Source: Acytostelium subglobosum LB1
Lineage: Eukaryota > Evosea > Eumycetozoa > Acytosteliales > Acytosteliaceae
Assembly: GCF_000787575.1 (NCBI RefSeq)
Contig: NW_012236531.1
Span: 1,015,396 to 1,079,395 of the forward strand
Length of the DNA: 64,000 bases
Direction: 5' to 3'
The translations under genes and the position numbers were made by a program. The notes under the pieces were generated by a model. The model made no database searches, was not told the origin of the DNA, and saw only the letters and a program-made list of their open reading frames with translations. Below, piece after piece: positions 22,001-34,900 of the stretch (position 1 is the stretch's first letter; every line of letters begins with the position of its first letter).

Positions 22001-23728
22001 AAGCGTGACATTGTAGATACGCCACAACAACCACCCAGACCCCAACAACAACAACAGCAGTCGAGCAACATCAAGAAGCAATACAACAACAACAACAACA
22101 GTAACTTCAACCAGCCGAGGGGTGGTGGAGATAGGCCATATAACAAGTACAACAAGAATGACCATCACCAGCCACAACATCAACAACAACAACAGCATCA
22201 ACATCAGAATCAGTACAACTCCGACCCACAACAACAACAACAACAACAGCAACATCAACAGCGCGACAACAACAACAACAACAATAACAAGTTCGACAGG
22301 AAGACACAGATCTTGAAGAGAGAGAAGTCAAGAGATGAGTTTGTAAAGAAGGAGCACATGTCCACAATGGAGCATCCATCTTCTCAACAGCCTCAACCAA
22401 TCCCTCAACAAAACATCCATCAGCAGTATCAGCCGCTGCAGAATCAGCATCAGCCACTGCAGCAGCAGCAACACCTACAGCAGCCACTGCAGCAGCATCT
22501 GCCATCTCAGACATCGACCACCACTACCTTGTCCTCATCAGGACAAGGCAGTGGCACATTGCCTAGGAGCAAGTCAAAGGATTGGAACAGGAAGGATCTT
22601 GTGTCCAGCACAGACAGTTCAAAGAGCAACGATGACAAGCCCAAGAAGAGGTTCGATCAGAGGGACAACAGAGACACCAAGGATAACAGAGACAACAGAG
22701 ATATCCGAGGCAGTGGTAGCAGTAGACCAGAGAGAGAGGACAGGCCACCAGTTGATAACAAGCTAGATCGTAGTGTTGACAGAACTGACAGCAGGAGTGA
22801 AAGGACAGGCGACAAGGGCCCACGCGGAGAGAGGAAGCAGAGCAAGGATCGTAGTGGCTCCCAGCAACGTGATGGTCAATCAGGTCCCAAGGACATGAAG
22901 CGCTCAGGCAGCTTCAAGAGCAGCGGCACCTACCAGAAGAAGGACATCGATGCAACCAAGTCCGATGATTCTAATCCATCATCCAAGCCAGCACAGATCG
23001 TTGAGCAAACTGTTTCACCACCCCAGCCGACCATCAACGCGTGGATTGAGAAGCCATCGTGGGATAAGGTGACACAGCCCCAACAAGAAGCTGTAAAGTC
23101 ACCTCCATCATCCTCATCTTCACAATCGACCAACACCTCTGCTGCCGGCGCGTCATCCACAGTCTCGAACAACTCACCCAAGCCAGGACATCAGAGCAAG
23201 TCGTCCAACAAGGACAGGGATAGACAGGATAGGGATAGACAAGACAAACCCGACAGACCTGACAGCAGATCTGACAACAGAGCTGATGTCAGTAGTAGCA
23301 AACAAGATAGACCCGAGCGAACCGATCGACCTGATAGAGATAATAGGGATAAAGGACAGCGAACATACAAACAGAGAGGTTCATTTGACTCTCAACAGCA
23401 GCAACACAAGCCACAACAAGAGTCCCAGTCACAACAGTCACAGCCACAGCAGCAGCAGCAGCAACAACCACAATCATTACCAAATGGTGAGGTTGGATTT
23501 GGCGCCGGCAGTGGTAGTGGCAGCAGTGGATACAAGAAGAAAGGCGGTGGTGGCGACCAAAAGAAGAAGCAGCACCAGCAGCATCAACAACAGACCTATG
23601 TGGTCAAATCAACAGGCTCCCCATCTCCATCCTCCTCCTCCTCTACTCAACAATCAACCTCCTCGAACGCTTCACCCACTATATCAACCTCCTCGTCCGA
23701 CAAGTCGCAGCAACAGCAACAACAGTAG
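19093..23728 (+). CDS. Large disordered coiled-coil, poly-Q protein
   Basis: Three exons (19093-19186, 19316-19864, 19938-23728) give 1477 residues. Order: Ser/Thr/Pro-rich N-terminus; an acidic motif near 315-335 (TDWAEDDEDPMDYSKPLVF); a highly charged Glu/Arg coiled coil at about 340-495; an Arg/Asp/Gly/Pro/Tyr-rich disordered region; poly-Q and poly-N; further Arg/Asp repeats; a short motif INAWIEKPSWDKV near 1240; and a Gln-rich end. The acidic WAxD...DYSxPLxF motif before a charged coiled coil recalls PRRC2/BAT2-type RNA-associated proteins; this is a resemblance only. RG/RD-rich disorder fits RNA binding or granule association, by inference. Confidence 0.8.
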
Positions 23729-23827
23729 GCGGTCACATCGCCAACCCCCTCTACCAACAAACAATACACAATCACGTACAACATCATGTTGAAAGTAACT
23801 AACCAATCACATATATAAACATGTACT

Positions 23828-25066
23828 TTATAATACTCGCCTCTTCTTCTTACTGCTGTTGGAAGTACTGGATGTTGTTGTTGTCTTTGTTGATGATTTT
23901 GGCTTTGATGTTGATGTTGTCTTTGACTTAGATGTCATGGTGAGGGCAGAGGTGAATGCATCATATAGATTCTGATGCTCATCAAATGTTGACGATCGTG
24001 TTCCAATCATCTCTGTCTTCCATTGACTCCATTGTTGCTCATAATGATCCTCTGGCGAAGCAATGACATCTGACACCTTTGTCTTTCTTTTGGCCTTGCC
24101 TTTTGCCTTACCATTGCCCTTGGCCTTACCCTTGGCATTGGTGTCCTCCGCATCCTCATCCTCCTCTGACGACTCTGAACCTCCACCACTGGTGGCGGTG
24201 CTCATACTGATGATGTACTTCTCCAGCCTTGCCTTGAGCTGTGCCTTTGAACCTTTTGTGTCGAGATCGTTCATGTCCAACACCTCGATCAACTCCTCTC
24301 TGGACATTGTGTCTGTGTCGAATGTCTCCTCGGTGCCACCCTGTATATCTTCAATGTGTCTGATCTCCAATGTCGGCTTGAAGGCAGGTGATTGTGGAGA
24401 GGATGGGGAACCGCACTCGCCTTCTCCATCACCCACCATTCCATTCTTCTCCCTTAACTTCTCCTTGAGATACAGCTCGTGCTCGTACTTCTCAATTATT
24501 CGTCTATTCTTATCATTGAAGCATGGTATGAAGTGTGTACGTTCTCCCTCCACTATATGGATCAACTTAACATTGACCTTTTGATTGAATGTCACTCTCC
24601 TCTTCTCTGCTGTGGCAGTAGTAGCAGGTGGTTCAATGTTCGCGACACTGTACTTCAAGCATCCCTTCTTCTTCTGGTCGACCTCCTCCTCATTGATTGA
24701 TATATTATTACACTGTTGTTGTTGTTTGATCTTGCTACTTTTGTTTGATATATTGACATTGATGTTCTCTTTGTCATCATCTTCATTGTACTCCTCAATG
24801 AGTACTACCATGTTGTCATTGTCATTATGTTGTTCATCATTGTTGTCATCATTGTTGCTGTTGTTGTTGACACTTGTGGCTACAAGTGATTGATGATAAT
24901 CTGATATTATTTGTATGATGTTTGACTTTGTAGCTGATGATGTTGATAATGTAATATGTTGTTTGTTACAATATCTCTTTAGACAATCAACTGTGAAAGC
25001 ATTGAGTGATGTTGAATCAACTAAACTACAATTGATATCCATAACATTGGATGATAGTCTTGTCAT
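23828..25066 (-). CDS. SAP-domain protein with PP1-docking motif
   Basis: A single exon encodes 412 residues. A SAP domain lies near 250-290 (MSREELIEVLDMNDLD...KAQLKARLEKY), the DNA/RNA-binding helix pair of chromatin proteins. The N-terminus (FTVDCLKRYCNKQHITLS) looks like a second, divergent SAP/LEM-type helix pair. A KRRVTF motif in mid-protein fits the RVxF docking site for protein phosphatase 1. A Lys/Gly run (KGKAKGNGKAKGKAKRK) and Ser/Lys-rich tail could be nuclear targeting. Nuclear role, possibly as a PP1 regulator, is inference. The first ATG after an in-frame stop is 25066. It converges with the 19093 gene, 99 bases apart. Confidence 0.82.
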   Translation of the reverse strand: MTRLSSNVMDINCSLVDSTSLNAFTVDCLKRYCNKQHITLSTSSATKSNIIQIISDYHQSLVATSVNNNSNNDDNNDEQHNDNDNMVVLIEEYNEDDDKENINVNISNKSSKIKQQQQCNNISINEEEVDQKKKGCLKYSVANIEPPATTATAEKRRVTFNQKVNVKLIHIVEGERTHFIPCFNDKNRRIIEKYEHELYLKEKLREKNGMVGDGEGECGSPSSPQSPAFKPTLEIRHIEDIQGGTEETFDTDTMSREELIEVLDMNDLDTKGSKAQLKARLEKYIISMSTATSGGGSESSEEDEDAEDTNAKGKAKGNGKAKGKAKRKTKVSDVIASPEDHYEQQWSQWKTEMIGTRSSTFDEHQNLYDAFTSALTMTSKSKTTSTSKPKSSTKTTTTSSTSNSSKKKRRVL

Positions 25067-25763
25067 TGTATCTTTAATCAACAACTTATTTATATGTATA
25101 TTATCTATCTAGTAGGTAAGTAAGATGAACCTAATATGTAAAGTGTTTTGGTTGAATATATGTAATCCACCTGTTTGATTCAAAAAACCGTTACAGTTTC
25201 AAAATTTGATTTCAAAAAGGCCCAACCCGCCTATTTCCTAATTTGGTATACGGAATATTTTGATTATGAAGTCTGTTAAAAATCATACTTGATAGAAGAG
25301 TATTATACCTAGGTAATCTTTAAACAAACAAAATGAACATACCTGTAGTCAATGAATAATGAAGTTAGACAATAAGTATATTCCTGTATTCTAAAGAATT
25401 GCTTATTTATCTTTGCACTCATCAATCAATGACATCACATTTTATTGTTAAGAATGCAACAACAATAATTTGAAAGTGAGGTATTAGTTGGGTTATGAGT
25501 GATCCCATTGGAAGGTGCTATCTGATTGAGAGACATCGATCCCTCTCGGCAAGTCCTCCCTATTTCGAATGAAAATTGGTGAAGTTGGGTGAACAATCCA
25601 CACACCCCAGGGGTATTTCATTCATTTGTTTGATTGTGTTATTGTATCACTCGATGTGAGTTATAAATAAACAGATAATAGATAGATTATTAGATAAGAT
25701 AGGATAGTATAATAGTAATAATACATTATAAAGACAAGTAATATAACTAGTGTAGTTTGAGAA
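25067..25763. other. Divergent intergenic region
   Basis: AT-rich promoter spacer between the SAP gene (-) and GBA2 (+). Nothing else is seen. Confidence 0.5.
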
Positions 25764-28700
25764 ATGGATGATTTATTTGGAGGTTATACAGATACCTCAC
25801 AACAACAACAACAACTCAATCATCATGAACTTAATAGTAGTACCAACAACAACAACAATAACAATGATTTGTTGAACTCAAGCGTTGATGATTATGAAGA
25901 GATTAACTTCTTGTCACAATCAGGTGGCGCTACATCATATCTTCAACAGCAACAACAGCAACAGCAACAACAGCAATATGATAATCAATATGCTTCAATG
26001 CCAACTTCGATGATGACCACGGCATCATCTACGACATCAACTAATGACTCTATAAAGTTGAACTTTTACTTTGACGATGACTTTGAAACGATAACTCCAC
26101 CATCACCAACATCACCAGCAATGCAGCCATCTAGCACTGTGACGACAAGTACGCCCAATCAAACAAACACCTCAACATACAATGTTGTTCTGGATCAACA
26201 TTCACCTTCACTTCAACATCGTGGCGAGCATCATCAAACTCATTCAGTCATCAATGTTACAAGTGCATCAACTACCACTACGTCGTCATCATCATCACCA
26301 TCGGCAACGAGTCAGATCAAGGGACTCATGTCGAGCTTAAAGTCCGTCTCATTCTTCCCATCGCCATCCTCATCCCCTGCTCCATCACCCGTCCCCGTCC
26401 CTGCCGCTGTCCCCGCTCACTCCCCCTCATTCATCTCATCAACAACTTCTACTTCAGCGACAAATGGCGGACCATTAGACACACAGACCAACCTCAATGA
26501 CAATGACAACAACTCCTCAGATCAAACACAAAGTTTGCTTAGCAGCTCAAACTTGGCCAATCTTGGAGGCTCACTCAAGAAGGCATTCAGCGCGACCAAG
26601 TCCAACTTGCTCAACATCAGTCAGGACATGTTTTGGAATGGATTGGGCGAGGACGATGCAGCTCTTGACGACAGCTCAACAGACCTGGAGAAGTGGCTGC
26701 GTCTCGGAGAGGACATCTCCAAGTTCAGCTGGTCCAAGCGACTCGACTTCCAATTCCCCGAGCACAAACAGTTCCAAGTGTCTGTTGGCACGGGTCTCAA
26801 ACTGATGGGACTCGGCTATCGCATGTGGAAGTATGTCAAACGCGAATATAATGCTGGTCGCGTTCCCATCATGGACCCATTCAACATCCCCAAGCCCGGT
26901 CCCGTGATGGGGGTACCGATCGGTGGCATTGGATCGGGATCAATCACACGTGGCTGGCGAGGTGACTTTGTGCGATGGAACTTGCACAATGGACTCGTCA
27001 CCAACGAGATTGTCGACGCCAACAAGTTCTCAGTGTACATCAACATGGAGAATGAAGCCAACAACCACTTCTCCTCGGCCAAGAAGGCCATGGTACTGTG
27101 TCCCGGCAAGCCCAAGTCAAATCTCAACCTCGATGTGTGGAACTGGGGCTTCAAAGGTGACAAGTCATCCTACTTTGGTCAGTTCCCGCGTGCATGGACG
27201 GTGTACGAAGAGCCACATCCAGACATCCGTCTCGTGTGCAAGCAGCTGTCTCCAGTCATCCCACACAACTACCGCGAGTCATCATATCCATGCGGAGTCT
27301 TTGTCTGGAAGATTGAGAACACCTCGTCATCCAATGCCGAGGTCAGTCTGATGTTCACATGGCAAAACAGTGATGGCACCAGCGTCGACGCAGCCGGTGG
27401 ACATCACAACAGGTTGGTATCAATCATCCGTCTCTTCCACTCCATTCACTCACTAACACACCCAATCAACAACCGACTCACATACATACAGGAGCTTCAA
27501 GTATACTGATGACAAGGGTAGACGCACGAATGGTGTGACACTGATGACAAAGCGAGAGATCAAGCCCAGCGAGAAACAACCAACCTCATTCCTCGACCCA
27601 CTGGAGCTCTCGATATCGGTCAAGGACGACCCTGACGTCCAGTTCTCATACCAGACGCGCTTCGAGACAACAAACAGACTGGACGCGGCCAACTTGTGGT
27701 ACAGCTTCAACAGGTCGGGTGTCCTTGACAACTCAGATGACACTCGCCCGTCCGCGCCCAAGAAGCCTATCGCCGCTGCCATCGCCGCCAAGGTGCGCGT
27801 GCCTGCCGGCCAGACCAAGGAGGTGGTGTTCGCCATCGCCTGGGACACACCAGTGTGCCGCTTCACTCAAGGTTCGGGCTACTACCGTCGCTACACTAAG
27901 TTCTATGGTGTGTCTGGCAACAACAGCCAACGTATCGCCAGCGACGCCATCTTCAACTATAAGCAGTGGGAGGAGGACATTGTCAAGTGGCAGGCACCCA
28001 TCCTGGCCGACACGCAGCTGCCCGCCTTCTACAAGATGTCCATCTTCAACGAGCTCTACTTCTTTGTGGACGGAGGCTCGGTGTGGACCAACGGGTCGCC
28101 TCCAGAGCAGCCCAACAATCAGAAGCTGATGGTGAGCAAGCTGCTCAAGGAAGACATGAACGATGTCAACTACATTGGCCGCTTCGCATACCTCGAAAGC
28201 GCAGAGTACCTCATGTACAACACGTACGACGTGCATTTCTACGCATCGTTTGCTCTGGCCATGCTGTGGCCGCGACTCGAGATCAGTCTTCAGACAGACA
28301 TTGCCGACGCCACACTGCTTGATTATGGCGAGATGGTCGAGTGCATTCATTCAGGCAAGACAATGCCGCGTAAGATCAGGGGCGCAGTGCCACACGACAT
28401 GGGTAACCCGGGCGAGGACCCATGGAAGCGCGTCAACTCATACAACATTCAGGACATCTCTCGTTGGAAGGACCTGCCTTGCAAGTTTGTACTGCAGGTG
28501 TATCGCGACTACCTGGTCAATGATGACAAGGAACTTCCTGTTGCAAATGTGGGGCGTCATTGAAGAAGCCATCCGTCGCGCCTACGAGTTCGACTTTGAC
28601 AATGATGGCGTCGTCGACAATGAGGGCTTCCCCGATCAGACCTACGACACCTGGTCAGCGATGGGATGCAGTGCCTACACAGGCGGTCTGTGGCTCGCGT

Positions 28701-29493
28701 GTCTAAAGTGTGCGGCAGAGATCGCCAAGATCCTCGGCCTCAAAGAGGACGTCATCGTCTACAACAAGATCTTTGAGAAGGGCAAGCGGTCCTACAACTC
28801 AAAGCTTTGGAATGGACATTACTTCAACTATGACAGCAGCAAGAAGTAAGTTAGAAGCTAGACCATCAATCTCAAACATCCATGTACTAACAACAACTCT
28901 AGCCCTCACTATGATAGCATCATGTCTGATCAGTTGGCTGGACATTGGTACTTGGTGTCGTGTGGCTTGCAATCTTACATCACATTGGACCAGGCACTTT
29001 CATCACTCAGTATCATCAATGAGTACAATGTGAGAGGATACTCGAATGGATCGTGTGGTGCAGTCAATGGAATGAGACCAGAGGGTACTGTGGACACTAC
29101 ATCATTGCAGTCTAGTGAGGTCTGGATTGGCACATCGTTTGGTCTGGCTGCAACCATGTTGCTTCACTTTATGGATAAAGAAGGATGGGAATTGATCCAA
29201 GGAATAATCGATTCATCATATCACAGGTGGGGATTCCACTATCAAGTAAGTACCATACTACTTTTATTCTACCAATCCGGAATAATTCCACTCACTCACT
29301 CAATCAATCAATCAATCATCAAATAATATAGACACCAGAGGCATGGGATATGAATGGATGCTATCGAGCGGGTAGCTACATGCGTCCACTAGCACTCTGG
29401 TCTGTACAATGGGCATTGGAGAAGCGCAAGAAGGAGAGTCTGCTTCAAAGCACCAACGCTGTGGCAGAGATCAAGACAACATCATTGATCTAA
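25764..29493 (+). CDS. gba2: Non-lysosomal glucosylceramidase, GBA2 type (GH116)
   Basis: Four exons (25764-27412, 27492-28845, 28903-29245, 29332-29493). A disordered N-terminus of about 290 residues (poly-Q/N, Ser/Thr/Pro) precedes the GBA2 N-terminal beta domain (from [16 protein letters not shown]) and the catalytic (alpha/alpha) domain. Conserved stretches include [46 protein letters not shown] and TPEAWD...[13 protein letters not shown]. The enzyme hydrolyses glucosylceramide at ER/plasma-membrane surfaces. In exon 2 the frame breaks at about 28534: after VNDDKE, one extra base separates [11 protein letters not shown] from [13 protein letters not shown]. This is most simply a sequencing error or a genuine one-base frameshift; no intron fits there. 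Length and homology otherwise look complete. Confidence 0.9.
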
Positions 29494-29806
29494 GCATTGT
29501 CAGCAATTTGTAATTATTGTCAACCCTTTTTTTAAATGTGTATATTTACATAATATATATATATAAATACTATTACTTGTAATTAAATATGTATACTGAC
29601 TGATTGAATAATTATACCTTGCATTGTGTGTTTGGATAACAGGACAAAACAGAGTCCCATGATGGAAATTTCGTTTGTGAATAAAAATCTGTGTGTGGGA
29701 GGCCAACTTTGATCAAAAAAAGGACCACAAACTATGATGTCGACTTCATTGTTCATCCCGACATACTTATTCATACAGATACAGATACAGATACAGATAC
29801 ACAACA
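29494..29806 (+). other. Spacer upstream of mccc2
   Basis: AT-rich, with a CAGATA tandem repeat (about four units) at 29777-29801 directly upstream of the next start codon. No gene is seen. Confidence 0.5.
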
Positions 29807-31726
29807 ATGTTATCACTTGTATCAAGAAACATCGTGCGATCCAGCCATGTACTCAGAAGTGGAAGCTTGACTGCTTCGGCCTCTGCTGCCCTTCTTACAT
29901 CTCGTCCATCATTCATGGTATGTGTGTTTGATTGATTGATCGATTGGATGTAATAAGATAGTGAATAGGATAGGATGTTGACACGCACACTACATGGATA
30001 CATACAGAGATCATACCATACAGACAACTTGATGCACATCCTCGATGGATCTGTTGACAGGAACTCAGTGGAGTACAAGGAGAACCTTCAGAGAATGACT
30101 CAGAGCGTCGAGCAACTCAACAATGTCATTGACAAGATTAAGCAGGGTGGAGGCGCCAAGCTCAACGAGCGTCATGTATCCAGAGGCAAGCTCTTGGCAC
30201 GTCAGCGTATCGATGCTTTAGTCGACCCAGGGTATGAATCAATCAATCAATCATGTGTCGACACTGTCCAGGGACCTCGATCAACTTACACATTGTTCCC
30301 ATACACTAGTTCACCATTCTTGGAGTTCTCACAGTTGGCTGGATTCGAGATGTACGGAAAGGATGATGTACCAGCTGGTGGAATCATCACTGGTATTGGT
30401 AGAGTACAGGGTATTGAGTGTGTAATTGTTGCAAATGACTCCACTGTTAAGGGTGGCACTTACTTCCCAATCACCGTGAAGAAGCATCTCCGTGCTCAGG
30501 AGATCGCCCAAGAGAACAACCTGCCATGTATCTACTTGGTTGACTCTGGTGGTGCCAACCTCCCCCGTCAGGCTGATGTGTTCCCCGATCGTGATCACTT
30601 TGGTCGTATCTTCTACAACCAGGCCAACATGTCCTCCAAGCGTATCCCACAGATTGCCGTCGTCATGGGCTCTTGCACAGCTGGTGGCGCCTACGTGCCA
30701 GCCATGGCCGACGAGTCAGTCATCGTCAAGGGCACAGGTACCATCTTCTTGGGTGGTCCACCCTTGGTCAAGGCTGCCACTGGTGAGATTGTCACTGCTG
30801 AGGAGTTGGGAGGTGCCGACCTTCATTGCCGCACTTCTGGTGTAACCGATCACTATGCCCGCAATGATGAGGAGGCTCTTGCCATCACTCGTCGCATTGT
30901 CGCCAATCTGAACCGCAAGAAGAACCCATCAGTCGTCATCCACACACCAGAGGAGCCACTTTACCCAGCCAGCGAACTGTCGGGTATCGTGCCAAGCGAC
31001 CTGCGCAAGAATGTTGATGTACGCAAGGTCATTGCTAGAATCGTCGATGGCAGTCGCTTCGATGAGTTCAAGGAGCTGTACGGCACCACCCTGGTCACCG
31101 GTTTTGCCAAGATCCACGGCATGCCAGTGGGTATCGTCGCCAACAATGGTATCCTCTTCTCTGAGTCGGCCGTCAAGGGCGCTCATTTCATCGAGCTGTG
31201 CAACCAGCGTGGCATCCCATTGCTCTTCCTGCAGAACATCACTGGTTTCATGGTTGGCAAGTCTTACGAGGCTCGTGGTATTGCCAAGGATGGCGCAAAG
31301 ATGGTCATGGCCGTGGCCACCTGCCGTGTGCCAAAGATCACTGTGATCATTGGTGGCAGTTTCGGTGCCGGTAACTACGGTATGTGTGGCCGTTCGTACA
31401 GCCCACGTTTCATGTACATGTGGCCCAACGCACGTATCAGTGTCATGGGTGGTGAGCAGGCCGCATCCGTGTTGGCCCAGATTCAGCGCGACAACATGGC
31501 CAAGGAGGGCAAGACCTGGCCTGCTGAGGAGGAGGCTGCATTCAAGAAGCCAATTTCAGACAAGTACGAGGTTGAGGGTTCACCATACTACTCATCGGCT
31601 CGCTGCTGGGATGACGGAGTCATCAACCCAGCCGACACTCGTCAAGTGATCGCACTCAGTCTTAGCGCCTGTATGAACCAGCCCATCAACCCACCATCAG
31701 ACGGCTTTGGTGTGTTCCGTATGTAA
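29807..31726 (+). CDS. mccc2: Methylcrotonoyl-CoA carboxylase beta chain, mitochondrial
   Basis: Three exons (29807-29917, 30008-30231, 30310-31726) give 583 residues. The first 37 residues are Arg/Ser/Ala/Leu-rich without acids, a mitochondrial presequence. The body is a biotin-dependent carboxyltransferase: [75 protein letters not shown] and the C-terminus GFGVFRM, which is characteristic of MCCC2 rather than propionyl-CoA carboxylase. It carboxylates 3-methylcrotonyl-CoA in leucine breakdown, with an alpha chain encoded elsewhere. The second intron is 78 bases, a multiple of three without stops, so it could be retained in frame. Confidence 0.95.
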
Positions 31727-31794
31727 TCTTCTCATCAATCAATAATCCAATCAATCAACATCATCATCCTCCATTCCCTGGATGAACGCAAGTC

Positions 31795-31800
31795 AATAAA
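31795..31800 (+). terminator. Candidate polyadenylation signal of mccc2
   Basis: AATAAA about 70 bases after the mccc2 stop codon, in the short convergent spacer. Confidence 0.4.
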
Positions 31801-31912
31801 TCAACGCAGTCCATCGTCATCCATCATGGTCATATTGTTTGGAGTTTGGGAATTCAGCACTTAGAGGAGCTACCCTTTATAAACTATATGTTGTTATTGA
31901 TTGTTTGTACGT

Positions 31913-34900
31913 TTATCCATAGATGACCTTGTCGTCGAGGTCGATCATTTGAATCTCCTTGGGCGCCAGACGGAGAAGTGCTAGAGTGTGAGTGTGTTGA
32001 ACTCGCAGACGACTGATGAATGGACGGAACAACAGGAAGTAGACAAGTACAATGGCAACAAGTCCAACTGCGTATCCAATGGTCAGGTTGCGTACGCTTG
32101 CATCCTGGATGGTCTGCCAATGATTGTAGAACAAATATGTAGCGATCTTCATACCGTCAAACACTTCGTTGGATCCCACCTGGGAGATCCATTGCAGTGG
32201 CTCCATCATGGGAGACAGGTTGGACACGTTGGTGACGTGTGCAATCTCCATGGCATTCTGGACGAACTGATTGATGGTCCAGTCGAGGCCTAGAGACACG
32301 TCAAAGTAGTAGGGGTCCTCGGGTGTGCGGCACCTGGACTGGTCGATCATGTAGCATCCATAGCCACCCTCCATCAAAGTGCGGGTCTGAGGCATGGTCT
32401 GCAGAGACTGGTGTAGACGCTGCATTGTGTTGGTGGCGTTGATGAGGTACTGTGCGTGGAGGGGGTTCTTGGACGTGGCATAGGTGAAGGCGTAGAAGAT
32501 GCTAATGTCTGCCGAGCCGGAACGTTGTGCGCTGTCTGTCAGCTCGTTGCCAGCTCCAATGTCCTTGAGTGTCTCGGAGAATGACACAAACAACGACATG
32601 GTAATGATGGCGAACAATATGGTCAGGGCAAAGATGTACGAGTAGTGGAGTTTCATGTGCACGGATCTTAGTGACTTCTTGTTGACGTTCCTCTTCTCCA
32701 GTGCCGTGGACTCATCCTCGTTGTTTTGTTGCAACAGTGATTGTTTCTCTTCATCCACCTGTTTCTCCTTGACGTTGCGCTGGCGCAACTGTTGATGCTC
32801 CTTCTCTCCATCAGCTGGGCGATCTACTTCCTCATCGGCCACTGGCTCCTCTTCTTCCTCCTCCTCATTTTCGTTGTAGAAATCCAAGTCACGGTCTGAA
32901 CTACTCTCAAGGTTGGACAACTTGTACTCTCGCTGACACATCATCTGAACCAGACTGCGCGGTGCCAAGGTGAACAGCATCATCGTACGAAGGGTCTCGC
33001 GTGTGATCCTGACGACAACGGTTCGAAGAAGGAGTGCTGCCACCAACACGAACAGAACAAAGATGGATCCCCAGAGGATGAGGATAAGGAAGACATTGTT
33101 CAAAGCTTCGTTCTGGTTCTTGGTGATGTAGGCCAGCTGGATGTCAAAGTAGGCCTGTGTCATCAGTTGTGGGCCATTGCTCACGACGAATTGATAGTGC
33201 GTGCTGTTCTGGAAGCCTGGCACGATCCAGTCGGGCATCTCAGACTCGAGCACCTCTAAGCCAGATCCCACAAACTGGTTGCCAGCCTTCCAGCCATTGT
33301 ACTTCATGGGTATATTCGATGAATTGATTGTCACGTAGAAGTTGAGGGTGAAGCTCGGAGTGTTGTACAGGGTGTTGAGCTCCTTGGACGATGTATCAAC
33401 AGGCCTGGTCTTGTTGAACTCCTTGTAGTCAAACACACGCGAGGAAATGTCGTAGACGTGGTAGCCCTTTTGTTTGAGCAGGTCGCTAAAGATTGGTCCG
33501 ACGAAGCTGTAAGGCTGTGTCTCGCCCCAGTAGATCGCCCGATGTATGTTCTCCAGCGAGTTGACGTAGCCTTTGGTTGAATTGCGCATCTGTTCAAAAC
33601 CGTCAAGATTGTTCATGCGAGCGAATGCGTACATTCTGTTGATGTTGCTGGCAATAAGCACGGACAGAGATGCAGCCTCGCCCAGCGAGACGATTCCCTG
33701 GAACGCATACTTCTGATCGTAAGTTTGATTGCGCATCACCACCAGACAGGCAATGAGGAAGGCCAGCGACAGCAGGGAGGTGAAGAACATCAGCCATGAC
33801 AGCTTGGTGATTGAGTTGGACTGTTGGTACTCTTGGTAACGACGCGATGACTTGCGGCCACTTGATCCACTCGACTCTGAAGTGTCGTCGCCCGAGCTGA
33901 ATCCTCCCTTGTCCTTGTGTTCGTCCAGTTGGGCGTGGATGTTGTTGCTGGATGCACCACCCTCATGTTCAAGCGAGAGTGACTTGCTCATGCTCTCCTC
34001 GATGCGGTCGGCCTTTTTGGCGAGCTTGGCGGCCAGGTAGCGATCCTTGACAACGTCCTCAATGAATTGGGAGTAGTCTCGTAGAACACGCACCGAGCTG
34101 GGGTTGAGGCTGAGTAGACGCTCATACTGTTCTGTGGCCAGACTCTCACGAGAGGCGATCCTGCCCGAGAGCGCAGACAGACGGCTGAGGTCGATGGTCT
34201 CATATGAAAGGATCTTCCAGAAGCGACCAATGTAGGTGAGACACTGTGAGTGGTAGCGACGGGCGCCAGAGTACAGCTTCTTGAACTCCATGTACGAGAC
34301 AAAGTCCTCGATCTTGCCAGCGTGTGGTCCACGCAGCTCAGAGTCCATCATCTGCTCGCGCTCACGGTCGCGCTGGTAGAGGAAGAATCGGATGTCGATC
34401 ATGCGTGGCGACAGTGAGCGCAGCTTCTCGAGTGAAGCATAGCCAATGTGACGATCCTTGCGAATGGAGATCAGGTAGTTGGTGTAGGCCATCCATACCA
34501 GGGTTGAGCGAGGGAAGTACTGGAGACCGCACTGGTAGAATAGGTTGGCGCGGTCAATGTCACGCTCGGTGGGCTCGTCCTCCATCAACAGACTGCGGAT
34601 CATGATCTCGACAAAGTGCGAGAAGACGAATCGGTTCTCAAAGAAGGGGAACTTGATCTCGCGCTTCGATCCGAGGTGGTTCTCCTCAAAGGTGACAGCA
34701 CGCGAGTCCTTGGCGCCGCCAACTGGGGTCATTTCAATCTCGGCGACGGCGGCCGCGCGTGTGTCCTTGGTGCCACTTGATGACAAGGCAGCCTTGACAT
34801 CAGACTTGGTGCGACTCCTGCCAGAGTTGATCTCGTAGAACTCCTCCAGACGTGATTGAAGGTACTTGTGGAAGGCACGATTGATAAAGTATCCAGCTAC

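Noticed and set aside
27733-28350. 205-codon minus-strand frame within GBA2
   Set aside because: Antisense of a well-conserved glucosylceramidase exon.
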